In this document: positions 1-25,800 of the stretch, in pieces
How the letters are laid out: every line of letters begins with the position of its first letter
How positions within the stretch are numbered: the first letter of the stretch is position 1
NCBI RefSeq assembly: GCF_018320785.1
Contig: NC_054877.1
Span: 33,130,151 to 33,194,150 of the forward strand
Direction: 5' to 3'
Source: Cheilinus undulatus
Lineage: Eukaryota; Chordata; Actinopteri; Labriformes; Labridae
DNA: 64,000 nt
Notes under the pieces: model-generated
Told to the model about the DNA's origin: nothing
Databases searched by the model: none
Seen by the model: only the letters and a program-made list of their open reading frames with translations
Program-made: the position numbers and the translations under genes

Positions 1-639
1 ATGTCATCATTCTAAAGTGGCTTACATTTTTTATTTCCTTAAAATTAGTTAATAAGCACAGATTTCTTGTTCGAGAAGGTAAACTACATGGATGTCTTGT
101 TGTTACTGGTTGTCATGGTAACTGCCTCCATAGATGATCATTTGTCATGGTTGTGTAGCCCACACTGAACTCTGAATGAACCTAATTAAAATGGATTTAC
201 CTCACTAAAAATTCTATTCTGGAACTCAGTGTTTGTCATCCGAGGGTAGATCAAGTCAGAGCTCAGGGTTAGTTTCTAAATTTGTTGAACTTTGTTTTTG
301 AAATGGGCTTCCGCTCAGGGAAAGAGCTGTCAGGCAAATGTGTGGGAAATGCCATGATGTGTTTAAATGTAACATAAAAGAAAGAGAAATTCAGTTTTTG
401 AACAGAAATGCGAAGAAATTCCAGTTTGAAAACAAGAAATCTGTTTCCTAAAAATAAAAAATCACAACTTTAAATACTTAACCCCGAGCTTTAAAGCCCT
501 CAACTGGTTTTTTTTCATGTCATTCTGCTACAGAGGCAAAGAATTAAAATGTTTACCTATTCATTCATTTAATTTTTTTTTTTTATGTTTATAGATGATG
601 TAAAAATGTTAATGAACTTCAGGGAAAGTGCAATAACTT

Positions 640-1546
640 CAAGTAAAACTGGATAAACTGATAAAAAAGATAAACTGGAACTGATAAGGTTGTTGAAGAA
701 CCTCAATCAAGTCCAGTTTCCCCTTGACCAGGGTTTTAAAAACCATGACCTGGATGAATGAAAACCTACACAGATATTAAAGCCAAGGCTTTATGCTTCC
801 AAGTGGTTTTAATGTTGTGTCTCCATCTGCTAAAGAGGCTAAGAATGATTTTGGAAGAGGTTGAAATTCTGTGCAGTGTAGGACTTGAATTGTTTGTACT
901 CAAATGTTGAAATTTGGACCCTAAATGACCAACAGTACCACTGAATACCTTCATAGATGGACCAGAAAATCCTGAAGGCGAACGTCCGGCCATCCGTTTG
1001 TGCCCTCAAACTCAAACGCTCTTGGGTTATGCAGCAGGACAACGACGCTAAACATACCAGCAAGTCCACCTCTGATTAGCTTGAGGAAACCAAAATTAAG
1101 GTTTTGGAGTGGCCAAGTCAAAGTCAGGACCTAAATCCAATTGAGATGCTGTGGTGTGACATTAAACAGGCAGCTCATGCTTGAAAACCCTCCAATATGG
1201 CTGAGTTAAAACAATTCTGCAAAGAAGAGTGGGCCAAAATTTCTCCACAGTGATGTGAAAGACTCATCACTAGTTATCACAAACGCTTGATTTCAGTTTT
1301 TGCTGCCAAGGATGGCACAACTAGTTATTAGGTTCAGGGGGAAATTACATTTTTACATAGGGTCAGGTAGGTTTGGACATCCCTTAAAAAATTAAATAAT
1401 CATTCAGACACTGCATTTTCTATTTACTTGGGTTGTCTTTGTGAAATATTAAAATTGGTTTGATGATCCGAAACTTTTAAGTGTGATAACTATGTAAAAA
1501 ACTCAGGAATCAAAAAGTGGGCAAATACTTTTTCACAGCACTGTAC
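640..1546 (+). mobile_element. Tc1-like DNA transposon, 5'-truncated and decayed
   Basis: The plus strand carries the C-terminal half of a Tc1-type transposase with internal stops. At about 1029-1250 one reads the second catalytic-Asp block (QQDNDAKHT), then [11 protein letters not shown], which holds the catalytic Glu, then CKEEWAKISPQ. The 3' end is a terminal repeat beginning (reverse complement) CAGTGCTGTGAAAAAGTATT, next to TA. The 5' terminal repeat and the N-terminal DNA-binding part are missing. The left limit is approximate. The element lies in the last intron of septin 2. A copy of the same family begins at 63761, and a 107-bp miniature lies at 43188. Confidence 0.85.
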
Positions 1547-1745
1547 ATCTGAAAGTTTCAGTTTTGTAAAAGTGATACTACTAATGAACAGTTGTTTATA
1601 AAAGACTTAATAAAACTGAACAATAAGGGAACAAACTCCTGAATAATTCAAACTGAAACCACGTCTTCAGCGTCTCAGCTGCTGAGTCTGATGTACGTGC
1701 TGTTGTTGTTTCCTGTCCAACACGTGGATGTTCTGTGTCTTCCAG

Positions 1746-1829
1746 TTGAGACGTATGCAGGAGATGATCGCTAAGATGCAGGCCCAGATGCAGAAGCAGG
1801 GAGACGGAGAAGAAGGACAACATGTGTGA
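1746..1829 (+). CDS. sept2: Septin 2, terminal coding exon (3' end of gene)
   Basis: Septins are GTP-binding proteins that polymerise into filaments at the cleavage furrow, cortical actin and cilium base. Only the last coding exon is in the window. It follows a CTTCCAG acceptor in phase 0 and encodes LRRMQEMIAKMQAQMQKQGD followed by a short acidic tail ending GQHV and TGA. This closely matches the end of the C-terminal coiled coil of vertebrate SEPTIN2, including the final HHV-like ending. The GTPase domain lies left of the window. The gene converges on stk25. A possible 3'-UTR intron (donor about 1839, acceptor CTCCGCAG at 2026) is visible but unproven. The coding call is firm; choosing SEPTIN2 over close paralogues rests on the Met/Gln-rich end. 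Confidence 0.85.
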   Translation: MRRMQEMIAKMQAQMQKQGDGEEGQHV

Positions 1830-3150
1830 AAAGACAAAGGTAGAGGCACGAACACAGAAACACGTCATTGTATGTTCTGAACAATGGGACACTTTATCTA
1901 CTGGATCTGTTACCTCAATATCTAAATAAGACGTTGTTATCTGTAGATCCTGTTCTTTTGTGAGACCAGACCTGACTTTAGTTTCAGACATACATTGTGT
2001 AACTCTCATTTTCCTCCTCTCCGCAGGTTTTTGAGCCACTGCCAGAGTTTGATTATAGAAGAACGACTGATAGCAGAGAAGGTGAAAAGGCCTTCTGGTT
2101 ATTCACTCGTACTGTTTGCCACTATTTTTAATTCCAATCCTTTATGGGATCTGGATTCCTTTTTAAAGTAAAAAACATACAGCAAAGTATACTCAAACAG
2201 TGTTATGTTTGTATATTCACACACGGTTCTTTTTTTTTTTTTTTTTCATTTTTTAATTTTTGTTTTCTTTTGTTAAACTTTTGCCAGTGTAAAATGAAGT
2301 TACGCGACCCATATCTAAAAACTAGTGACATATTTTCTCATGCCACAAAACCATCAGGATGCCCTTTTACTCTTCTTTTTTTGTATTAATTAAACCAAAG
2401 TTTTTCTGCTTTTTGAGTGCTTTTAGTCCTAAAAAATCCCTCAGAGCAGGGGGTGAGTTATTGGGAAAGTCAGTTATGAGGATAACATGTAGCAGAAGTA
2501 GCTTGTCATGCAATTGTTGCGCCATAATCTTAATGTTCATTACATGTTTCTATATTCCCTCTTTAAAGAAGCAACAGCTAAAGCATTGATAAGGATTTAC
2601 TCTGTATTATTCACATCCCCCAACTCATCTGCATGAAGCTGTCGACTCTGTCTGGTAAAACTTGAGATACATTTTCCTCTAGTGCTCTTCTGGGATCAGT
2701 TTCTCCCTCTTGTCCAAACTTATTCAGTAGTGCAGTTCTCGATCGGTGTCTTTATGATGGATTTCAAGTGTTGTTGAGCTCCTTTTCAGTTTGATATGAT
2801 AAAAAAGAAACTGTGACACTTGCAGTCTTCCTCTCAAATGAAGGACGGGCCATTAAGGCGCCACACCTCCGTTTGGTGCTTTTAGCCATCTTGATGTAAT
2901 CTCTCCACTCTGTAAAGTTGAAGTCATGTGCCAGGGAGCATTGACTGTTTGAGTCCAGATGCTGACTACTCTGGGGTTTCCATTACAACAGAGATTACAG
3001 GCAACTTGATGAAGCCAGTGTAGCCAACGTTTCCCTCACCAGCCAAGATGTGAGCTCTTGACATTCCTCTTTGTGCTGTTTATACCCAATAGTAAAAAAA
3101 GAACCAAATATTGTTTTTGATGCATATATTGTAATAAAAGTTTTATTAAC
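1830..3150 (+). other. sept2: Septin 2 3' UTR with poly(A) signal
   Basis: There is no coding potential after the septin stop. An AATAAA hexamer at 3133-3138 is the first good poly(A) signal before repeat DNA starts at 3240, so this stretch is best read as 3' UTR. It contains a T-run near 2228. The exact cleavage site cannot be fixed from sequence alone. Confidence 0.5.
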
Positions 3151-3239
3151 CTTTTGTCTGATTTCTACATTTTTATTCTACCTTAAGCTGGTACTCACTC
3201 CTCACTCTGTGTAGTTTGTTTAATTGCTTCTGACAGATA

Positions 3240-3589
3240 CACTAAACATATTTGGCCACACTTTAATTATTGAATCCAGGTGTATAAAATCAAGCACCTA
3301 GCCACACAGTCTCCGTTTGCAAAAATGTACGATGCAACATGATGTTCTGAAGAGTTCATTGACTGGAATGGAGATTGCAATTCAGGCCTTCTCGTCCAAT
3401 ATCAGTGCCTCACTCTACAGAGTGAATGAGACAAATTCACCCAAAACATTTCAAAATCTCTGGAAAGCTGTCCAGGAAGATTGGAGGTTTTTATAGCTGC
3501 ATATTAAATAACATATTTTAAAATACAATGTCAGTACAGTATCTGTTGGTGTAATGGGCAGGTGGCTGAATACTTCTGTCCATATAGTG
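3240..3589 (+). mobile_element. Tc1-type miniature element (internally deleted)
   Basis: This 350-bp element is flanked by TA. The left part matches the 5' end of a common fish Tc1 family (GGTGTATAAAATCAAGCACC). The right part matches the transposase 3' end (GGCCTTCTCGTCCAATATCA) and the terminal repeat ending CCATATAGTG. About 1 kb of transposase between the two is gone, so it is a non-autonomous deletion derivative. Confidence 0.75.
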
Positions 3590-3957
3590 TATCTACAATG
3601 AAACATCCCTCACTAATCTGTGATGACAGAACTGTGAACAGGCTAATACACTAATTAGCTGAGCTGCCTGTTTTTATACAAGAGTGTAAAATCAAAGGAG
3701 TCACCAGTACTTTAAACAATATCAGGAATTCAGCATAACACACTTCATATGCCCATACTTAGAAGATTGGTAAATTTCGTTTTTTATTTTGCTGTATTTT
3801 GTATTCTAATGTCTTTGCTGTTATCATATGGGTGATAGAAAGATAATCAACCTTTAGTCTAATATTGCTTTGATTGAACAGCTCCTTCAGCTGACACCTT
3901 TTGGCAAAGGTAGGCTATTGCCTCACTCCTCTGTGCTAAGGGGGCTTCACTCTAGAC

Positions 3958-4681
3958 CAGTGGTTCTCAACTGGTGGGTCAGGAGTCGGGACACAAAAGT
4001 CGTGTCTGTAAAAAATGGTGGCAAAAGTCCTGAAGTGTTGGACATGTCTCGATACCTTTAATTTTACCCTGTTTTCTGTGAAATTGGGTAAATTTAATGT
4101 TTGATCAATATTTCAACTAATTTATCTCATTTTCTTGCAATAAATGGCTACTTTTCCCATGATAGTGAAATAATTTCTCAAGTTCTCTGGAAAATTGGCA
4201 AAAATTGACACACAGGATGGGGAAAGAGGGTATACAATTGGTCAGATTTGTCCCTTTTCTTTTTTACATCATGTGTTTTGGTCCAATCATGCTGCAAACT
4301 GCAATATATTCAATTAACTAAACGTGTTGTAAAAAACTGGAAACTTGAATCGCAATGTCTTCAGTCTCCCCCAGACCACCAAGAGCAGAGGATCTCACAA
4401 CTGCATGATGCCACACCCTTACACCTTCACCTACAGCTTAAATCTTTAACCTCATGCACAAGCTCTGCATCTAGTTTAATAATTTTGTTACACTCAAAGC
4501 CATCCTGTCTGAAATATGTCAAGTATATAGTCAGACTAGCCCTTTTTTTAATACAAAATATGTTGGGAACCACGAATGGCTATATAAGCAAAGTAGAGTA
4601 TCTTTATCAGATATGAAACAACCTTTAAATCAAACAAGATGGACTGGTGGGTCCTGAGGCCGGAGCAGTTGAGAACCACTT
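3958..4681. mobile_element. hAT-type non-autonomous element with 8-bp duplication
   Basis: The terminal inverted repeats are CAGTGGTTCTCAACT on the left and AGTTGAGAACCACT on the right. They are flanked by a perfect 8-bp target duplication, CTCTAGAC (3950-3957 and 4682-4689). Eight-base duplications and CAGTGG ends are typical of hAT elements. No transposase remains in the 724 bp. It lies between septin 2 and stk25. Confidence 0.85.
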
Positions 4682-5199
4682 CTCTAGACGAGTGCATTCC
4701 AAAGTGTGGGCCCAGGAAGGGCCATTTACCTTGCATGAAAACCTTAAACACAATTTTGAAAAATTAAATGAAGTTTTAAATGATCCTAAAATACTTGAGT
4801 ACTTGTTATAATGCTTTTTTAATTCCAAGAAATAACAAAATATAGCAGGAAATTTCAACTCAAATGACACCTTTTAATTTTTTAATTTTGTCTTATGTAC
4901 AAAACAGGTGTCATGGTTTGACTGGTGCTGAATTTACTGGTGACACACCATTCAACTCTGTTGTATTAATGCTCCCAGGTAAGTGTTTATGGAGTCACAA
5001 CATTGATATTGAGGTTGATATTAGTAAAGAAAACACAGGTGACTTTGCAGATGCCTGTTTAAATAACATAAATGCCGGTGGCTCTTAATTTCTATGCCAA
5101 CTCCTACTTGTGACATAATTGTCTCTGAAAACCAGGCATTTGCTTTGAAATCTTCAGTTTAGTAACTAAAAAGGAGGCGAATACCCTAGTAAAAGCCAA

Positions 5200-5274
5200 A
5201 CTATACTGACCATGATTGATTTATAAAATCAATAAAAGAGTAAAACATCCAAGGTACTTTTTTTATAGGCAGTG
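5200..5274 (+). mobile_element. Tc1-like 3' end fragment
   Basis: The sequence GTAAAACATCCAAGGTACTT followed by a TATAGGCAGTG end next to TA matches the 3' terminal region of the Tc1 family also present at 34785-35575. Only the tail is present. Confidence 0.6.
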
Positions 5275-5716
5275 TATGTTTTTTAACATACTGATACTCT
5301 GTAGTTTCAAGGATGAAAGAAAAATGAACTAAAGGAAAGTTTCATGTTTGTTTGTGTCACTGATGACTAGTACTTTCTACAATATAGACGTACACAAAGC
5401 AAGCTAAACTAAGCTTTCCAGTTACAGACCAGCAGATTACAAAGTTTAGTCGATATTTGTGTCATATGAAACCCTGATACAAACACTGACAAAAGGACCA
5501 CAGGACAGTTTCCATAGACTTTATTATAGTTTTTTCTTCTCAGTCTAACAGGTATACACAACGCTCTAAATGTCATGGCTTTTTTGTCTTAAATACTCTC
5601 CGCTCTTAAAGAAAAACTGTAAAAATATTTAATTATAACTAATTAAAAGATCTCTTGGGGGACAGGACTGGGAAGGATGCAAAGATACGAGGCATATTGG
5701 GGGTCTTCTGTGGTCC

Positions 5717-19546
<13,830 letters not shown>

Positions 19547-20899
19547 TCCCGCTGCAGGCTGGACACGACAGGGAAAGCCACAGCACTCACTTCCCGAAGT
19601 TACAAAATAGTGCTTTCGGGTTTTTCTTCCCCTCTTAGCTGTCTAGGAAGCTAGCTAGGTCGCTAGCCAGCTAAATAAACACCCAATCTGCTGGCTTTAA
19701 CGGGGCTGTCACTCCGCGCACTGTTTTCGGCCTCCAAGTCCAACGGAGGACCGACAAGTCCGGCGAGACAACGAGCTATTCACCGAGAGGCTCCATTTAT
19801 GTCGCCGGCGATGGCCAAGAAGAAAAAATATACTCCTTCCGTGTATCAATATTTAATTCATTTCGAGGAACGTTTGGCCTGTTGTTCATTTGAAGCTTCA
19901 GGAGGACAAAATAATGGCCCAGATGGGCGGCGCATGCGCATCGGTTTTCAGCACGGTGGAATTGTGGGAGTTGTATTTCAATGATCTCAGCAGCATTTTA
20001 CCAAGTAGCTATTGGTAGTTATGCTTTACATACTAATGACCAGGTTATTAATAGTTTTCAAGCATGTTATGAATAATTACCAAATACCAGTTTGCAACAA
20101 GAAACTGCAGTAATAAGTAACTATCAGGTTACATGTTGCTACGGAGTATTTATAAGTACTGTTTAAGTTAGGCTACTACCAAGTATCCAGATGCTGAGAA
20201 AGTACGACCGTTTTACCCATGTAGAAGTTCAGTTATTATGGTTAAAATTTGCTTAAGTAAAAGCAAAAATACTGGTCAATAAATCTACTCCAGGAAAAGT
20301 AAAAAGTGTATCATTTAAAGTGTGTAGACATGGGTTCCACATGGACAGTCGTCACTGCATCCCTCCCCCTATCTGGCAAGATAGAATCCTCTCCTTGCAG
20401 TGCAAGGCACATGAACGCCCACTTGAAGTTTGCAAAAAACAAACAAACAAAAAACATTTCCCTGTAACCATGTACGTATATGGTATGCCTGTAACTATGT
20501 ATGCTTTAACATAAACAATTTGTGAAAACTGTGGTTAGCTTCCGGCCATTCTAATTGTAATAAATACATCCAAATAAGGCGGAATATGGTCGAATATGTC
20601 ATTTAAAAATAAATATTAAGAGTTGTGTATTATTTTTTGGCTAGGAAAAATGTTTGCGCTCGTTTTCTATCCCAGGTGCTGCCTGCTGCTGCGGCCCGAT
20701 CAGACTGACAGTCGCCAACAAACTCCGCCCAAGCGGACGCACAGGGTATTTTTGACAAGCTGCCGCCAACACATTAGCTTGGAGCGGAGTGCGTTTCCGC
20801 TTCACTCCTTCCCCGTCCCGCGCTCGATGCTTCCAGCCTTGCTGAACGGACAACATTAGGACGCATGACATTTTGAACTCCGATAACAAAAACACAGCG
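19547..20899. promoter_or_regulatory. Divergent upstream region of stk25 (-) and mff (+)
   Basis: The stk25 start (19546, minus) and the likely mff 5' non-coding exon (about 20690-20899, donor CAGCG/GTAGGT) face away from each other. Two GC-rich, CpG-containing blocks stand out from AT-rich surroundings: about 19550-19960 beside stk25, and about 20680-20870 beside mff. Between them lies diverged repeat-like AT-rich sequence. This suggests two closely spaced promoters rather than one shared core. No TATA box is convincingly placed. Transcription start sites are inferred. Confidence 0.55.
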
Positions 20900-21645
20900 G
20901 TAGGTAGTCGTATTAGCTTCGGTGAAGTTGGAGATGTGTGCAGTTATCTTATTTCTGCAGAGTCAACGGTTGCACTGCTAAGCTAACGTGTAGTGATAAA
21001 GATAACATGAGCTAATGCCTGTCAGACATGACATAATACTGTAGTAGCATTAGCTTACCTTAGATATTAGCTGACCTACTCTCTAGACATAGCGTGTAAT
21101 GTGGGTTTTCATTCAGTGACATTGAAACCATGTGTCAACAACGTCTTCACTTGTTAACGTTACGTAATTTCATGCAGCATAGCGAATTTAAACGATATTT
21201 TAATATCAAGAGCAGTGAATGTATCCTTGCCCTCCAGTTTGTTGTGGGGGTTTGCTTGGTTTCATTGCAGGACATGCCCTTTTACATTGGCCAACGAGCA
21301 TCTCCTAGGCAGTACTTTAAGCACCTGAGCCAATTAGCTACCATTAGAGTTCCCTGTCTGTTTTATTTGATGCATAATGATGCTACTTTAGACTTTTATG
21401 TGGATAAACATGATGACATTACAGGCATGTCTCTTATATCACCACGAGAGAGCTGGCAATCATCCAGGGCCTTTAGATAAAAGCTTTGATATGATTATTT
21501 TTTACATACTTGCCTCTATAAAAGTGCCACTGAAATGTAACCTAAATGCTTAAACTCAAACTTTCTTGCCAGATTTACCTTTAACATCACTGAATATTTT
21601 TAAATATTGCTTCATTTTCTTGCTTTTGATGTGTCTGCAGGCTGG

Positions 21646-22771
21646 ATGAGTGGGCCAACCTTCTCCTCCCCCTCAGCAGAGGTGGCTGAGATGAATCGCA
21701 TCCATTATGAGTTGGAGTACACAGAGGGCATCAGCCAGCGTATGCGAATCCCAGAGACCCTCATGGTGTCAACAGAGAAACAGACAGGGTCTCTGCCACT
21801 TCAGCAACCCCTGCCCACTCACACTACTATGATGCAAGTGCCAGAGAGGATCGTAGTAGCAGGTGAGGGTCACAGAAAGGACTTAAGCGAAAGAGTAGAA
21901 CAATCATGGTTAACTTTAAGCTAAAAGTGAGACACACAGGTCAATACTTTGTTAGCACTTTTTATGATTCTTGTGACAACTAGCCTGAGTTGATCTCCTC
22001 TTCACTCCTCAACAGGTGATGATGGGAACACGCTTTTTTCTCGTCCTCGAGACCTTGACCTGATTCAGTCCATCCCACCTGTGGATCTACTGAGCATGAA
22101 GGCCCCACCACGTGTCCTCACCCTCACAGAACAGCCACTGGACTCCCTTGAAACTGAACAAACCCCCACTTCACAGAGTAACCCCAGCCAGACTGTAAGC
22201 TACAGTCCTTAATATACTTAGTTTAACACTAATCCTAACAGGATATCCTAAGTATTTTGTCATGATAGTAGGGCAGCAGTCTGGGCTTTAGCAGTGCACT
22301 AGATAGTCATGGCACTTGTGTGCATGCTGATTCACAATAATTAGATATTCTGCATTATTTACATCTTAAAGTTTACTGATGCTGGGTTCCAGCTAAGGTC
22401 TTAGAAAAGATGTTTAAAAGTCTTAAACCTGATTGTTAAAAGTGTGCTGGCAACCTGTGATTAAGAGAAGATTGGGTTGTAACATTTCAGATTTTAATCA
22501 CTTCTATGGATAAAGGTTAAAGACTCAAAAATATTCCTTGTATGAGGAAAATTGATTATTGAGCTCCAGTTGTTAAGGTGCAAGTTCTTCAGTACCAAAA
22601 CATTACCCATATATCTGTGTAATACGAGACAGTATCTTCTCTCCTTTCTCTTGCCTCTTTGTAAGAAACTTTCACATTATTTTTGCATCTTTATAAGACA
22701 CCAGAAGGAGATGAGAAATGTCAGTATTTGAGTATGTGCCATCCTTTGAATTCAAAAGCATCCCCACTGCT

Positions 22772-22838
<67 letters not shown>

Positions 22839-25800
22839 TCTCAGAGCAGCTTTGGGTTAAAAACCAGAAAAAAGATCAGCTATGGGTGGCACCAGCTGTG
22901 CATAAGTTCAAACATAGCCCAGTTCTTGAACACAAGTTGTTACTTAACAATGGAGTTTATGCCTTACTAACATTTAAAGTGTTGCACCAGCTGAGATGGT
23001 TAAGGGTTAAGTTGTAGCTGAAATATTACACCTACCTCCTACTAGGTGTAAAGTCCTCCGTAAAATATAGCTGCGATGGTAATTGTTTTAAAAGGTTTGA
23101 TAACTCGGAGGATAATGAGTTGCTGAAGATTATACTGGCAATTTGGTGTCAGCAGTGCATTTTCCACGACCAGTTACACTGCCTTTTTCCATGAGATAAT
23201 TTCCTTCCCCCTTTGGAATCATTTTATTGACGATGTCAGTGTTGTTATTTAATACTGGCTCAAGATTTGGGCTCTAAGCTTTGGTAATTTGGTGCTGTGT
23301 TAGTGTGTTTGTACACAATTAGATCAAGTGAAAAAGTCTGACAGTAATTTAGTTAGTTTGGGCGTAAATCTCTGCTAGTCAAGAACAACATTGCATCACT
23401 GTGGTATAACCAGACAATGACATAACTGAAGTTACAGCTTTACAGGTTTCAATAAAGGGTTTAGTGTGAACTGTACACTGGAACTTAAGACAGAACTTAA
23501 ACAAAGCTGGTGCTTTGTTTAGGCCGTTGTCCCGTTTTTGTCTTGAAAAGTACCGTACTTGTAATACTATTGATCATTAAAATAACAGCGATTGTACTTT
23601 TTTAAAAGACATGGCATTCAAAGTGGTTACATTTCAGCTCTTGGTTAATGAACTAGAATGGAATTTTCTGCCGTGAAACATCCCAAAAAACAAAGGGCAA
23701 ACTCACACTTCGGCCAGTTGCGTTGCACAGTGCTAAAGCACAATTGTCCCCACTCCCCTGTCACCCACTGGCCTGTATTCTTATTGCCCCAAATCCAATC
23801 AGGGCTGAGCACAGTTAAGTAATCATATAATATGACACGTGTAGTTTACAAGATGGGTAGTCTCACAAAATTCCCACAGCAGAGAAATACACAGATAATA
23901 TGACAGTAACTTAACTCACTTTGTGGCTTATTTTGAGTTGTTCCAGTTAGATACAGCTCTCTAACACTGCGCCATTGTTCAATCCTTTTAATGGCCAAGG
24001 AAGTGTACTATGCCTCAGTCTGGTATAGAGCACTCACACCAGTCCAAAAATAGATGTGTCTCACTGGCTGAAATAAACTAGCTTGTTGTGAAAGATAAAA
24101 TAACTTAAGTTTTGACCTTCCAACATAATAAATGAGCCTGACGCAATGTCAAATTTGTGTACGATTTACAGGCCCACTTTCATGGTCGGTCTCGAAGGGA
24201 GCGTAGTGCGAGTGAGAACATGTCTGGCCGTCACAGCAGAGTTGATATCAGGTAAGAACACATCTACATTCAAGAAACCTACCTCACTGATGCTTGTCTT
24301 ACTGTCAGAAATTGTTCTTTTTCAGTTTGCCCCATATTTGTTTGATATTGATCTGATTTCTCTTCTGATTCTTCTCACTCATCTCTCCGCTAGCATAACC
24401 CCTTCACCCTCTGCCCCCCCAGTTCGCTTGTGTCCCCCTCTCTGCTCCCCAGAGGATGCAAACATCAACCTGTTCACAGCTGCTGGGTTCTTGTCCTACA
24501 TCCAGTCAACAACACGCCGAGCATACCAGCAGGTGCTGGAATTGCTGGATGATAGCCAACGCAGGTGGTTTGTCTTCTGCAATTTGGACATGTTGAAAAG
24601 GGAATTAAACTCTCCCCAGAGAACTATAACCTTTAGAAGTTGTCCTCTGGTTCATAATCAGGGAGAAACTAACTGTGTTAAGTTACAGAGTCAACTTTTG
24701 TCCCTCCCATTATCTATGTAAAGTATAATTTTGCTCTTATTTACTGCCATTTCAAGGCGGGATGTTTATGCTCCTGTTATTCCTTGTCTGCACTGTGCAT
24801 CTCATGGAGATGAAATGTTTAGGTGGCATTATATCGCCTGTGATCTGGCATTGGAGGTAGTTATAGGTGTATTACAGGACAGCCAACGCTTAAGTGTAGA
24901 TACAGGGAATTGTCAGGGTCAGTATTTTAGGGCAGAAATCTTTGTCATCTGCAGTCTGATCTTGTCAGCATACCTTATGCTAATCAGCAGCACTGGGCAT
25001 GTTGATGAAGGGGGTAATCACAGTATCATAGTTACTTTTAAGACAGAATGTTTTGAGTGACATTGACTAAAACTGAAAATGTTAATCTCCACAGGACACA
25101 CCTGGACCTGGCCCTGGATATGAATCATGAAGAGTCTGGTTTAGTGGATGCATCTTCTCTGCGACGACAGGTAAAACCTTCAATTAATATCCTTCATTTT
25201 TAAGATTAAAATTTACAGATGTTGGGGTGCAGAGAAAGCATACAGACAAAAACGTGATCCATCCCGTAAGGGCTGCAACAAATGATTATTTCAACCGTCG
25301 ATTCATCAGATGATTATTTCAATCTGATTAGAAAACAAAGAAAAATCTCATTAAAAACAGAACCCAGATTTCCAGAGCTTTTAAGATAATTTGGAAGTCT
25401 AAATGTCTATATTTTTCACTAAAAGATATACACATTATTGTAAACTCTGTTACGCTGTATAACTTTAACATGCAAAAAAATAACAAAAATGAATTAAAAT
25501 ATTATTTACAATATGTACTAATGCTTTTATTGCTACCTCTGGTAAACATTTTATCACAGATTTAACCAATCAAGCAGCATTTTTATGTTGCTTTATGAAG
25601 GTTAGCCTCAGCCTACAAAGGTTATTGATATGATGATAACTTGCAGACCTTTGTCACTCACTGTTTGGTCAGCCTAAGGTTAGTTTGTTAATGCTTGTTC
25701 TCACTTTGGCCCTCATTCACTGATGGCCCCACTAACATACTCTCCTCTCTCGCACACACAGACAATTGCTCCTCTGTGCCCTGTGACTGTGGCACTAACT

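Noticed and set aside
19799-19984. Small frame beginning MSPAMAKKKKYTPS near the stk25 promoter
   Set aside because: It is short, has no homology I recognise, and lies in GC-rich promoter DNA on the opposite strand to stk25.
21130-21480. 116-codon frame upstream of mff
   Set aside because: It lies in the 5' intron of mff, has no splice or family support, and its composition is intron-like.
22683-23017. Leu/Ser-repeat proteins in two frames
   Set aside because: They are direct translations of the (CT)n microsatellite in an mff intron.
24146-24721. 191-codon frame in mff
   Set aside because: It fuses two real exons (24172-24251 and 24394-24564) with the short intron between them; the exon frames differ from this reading over part of its length.
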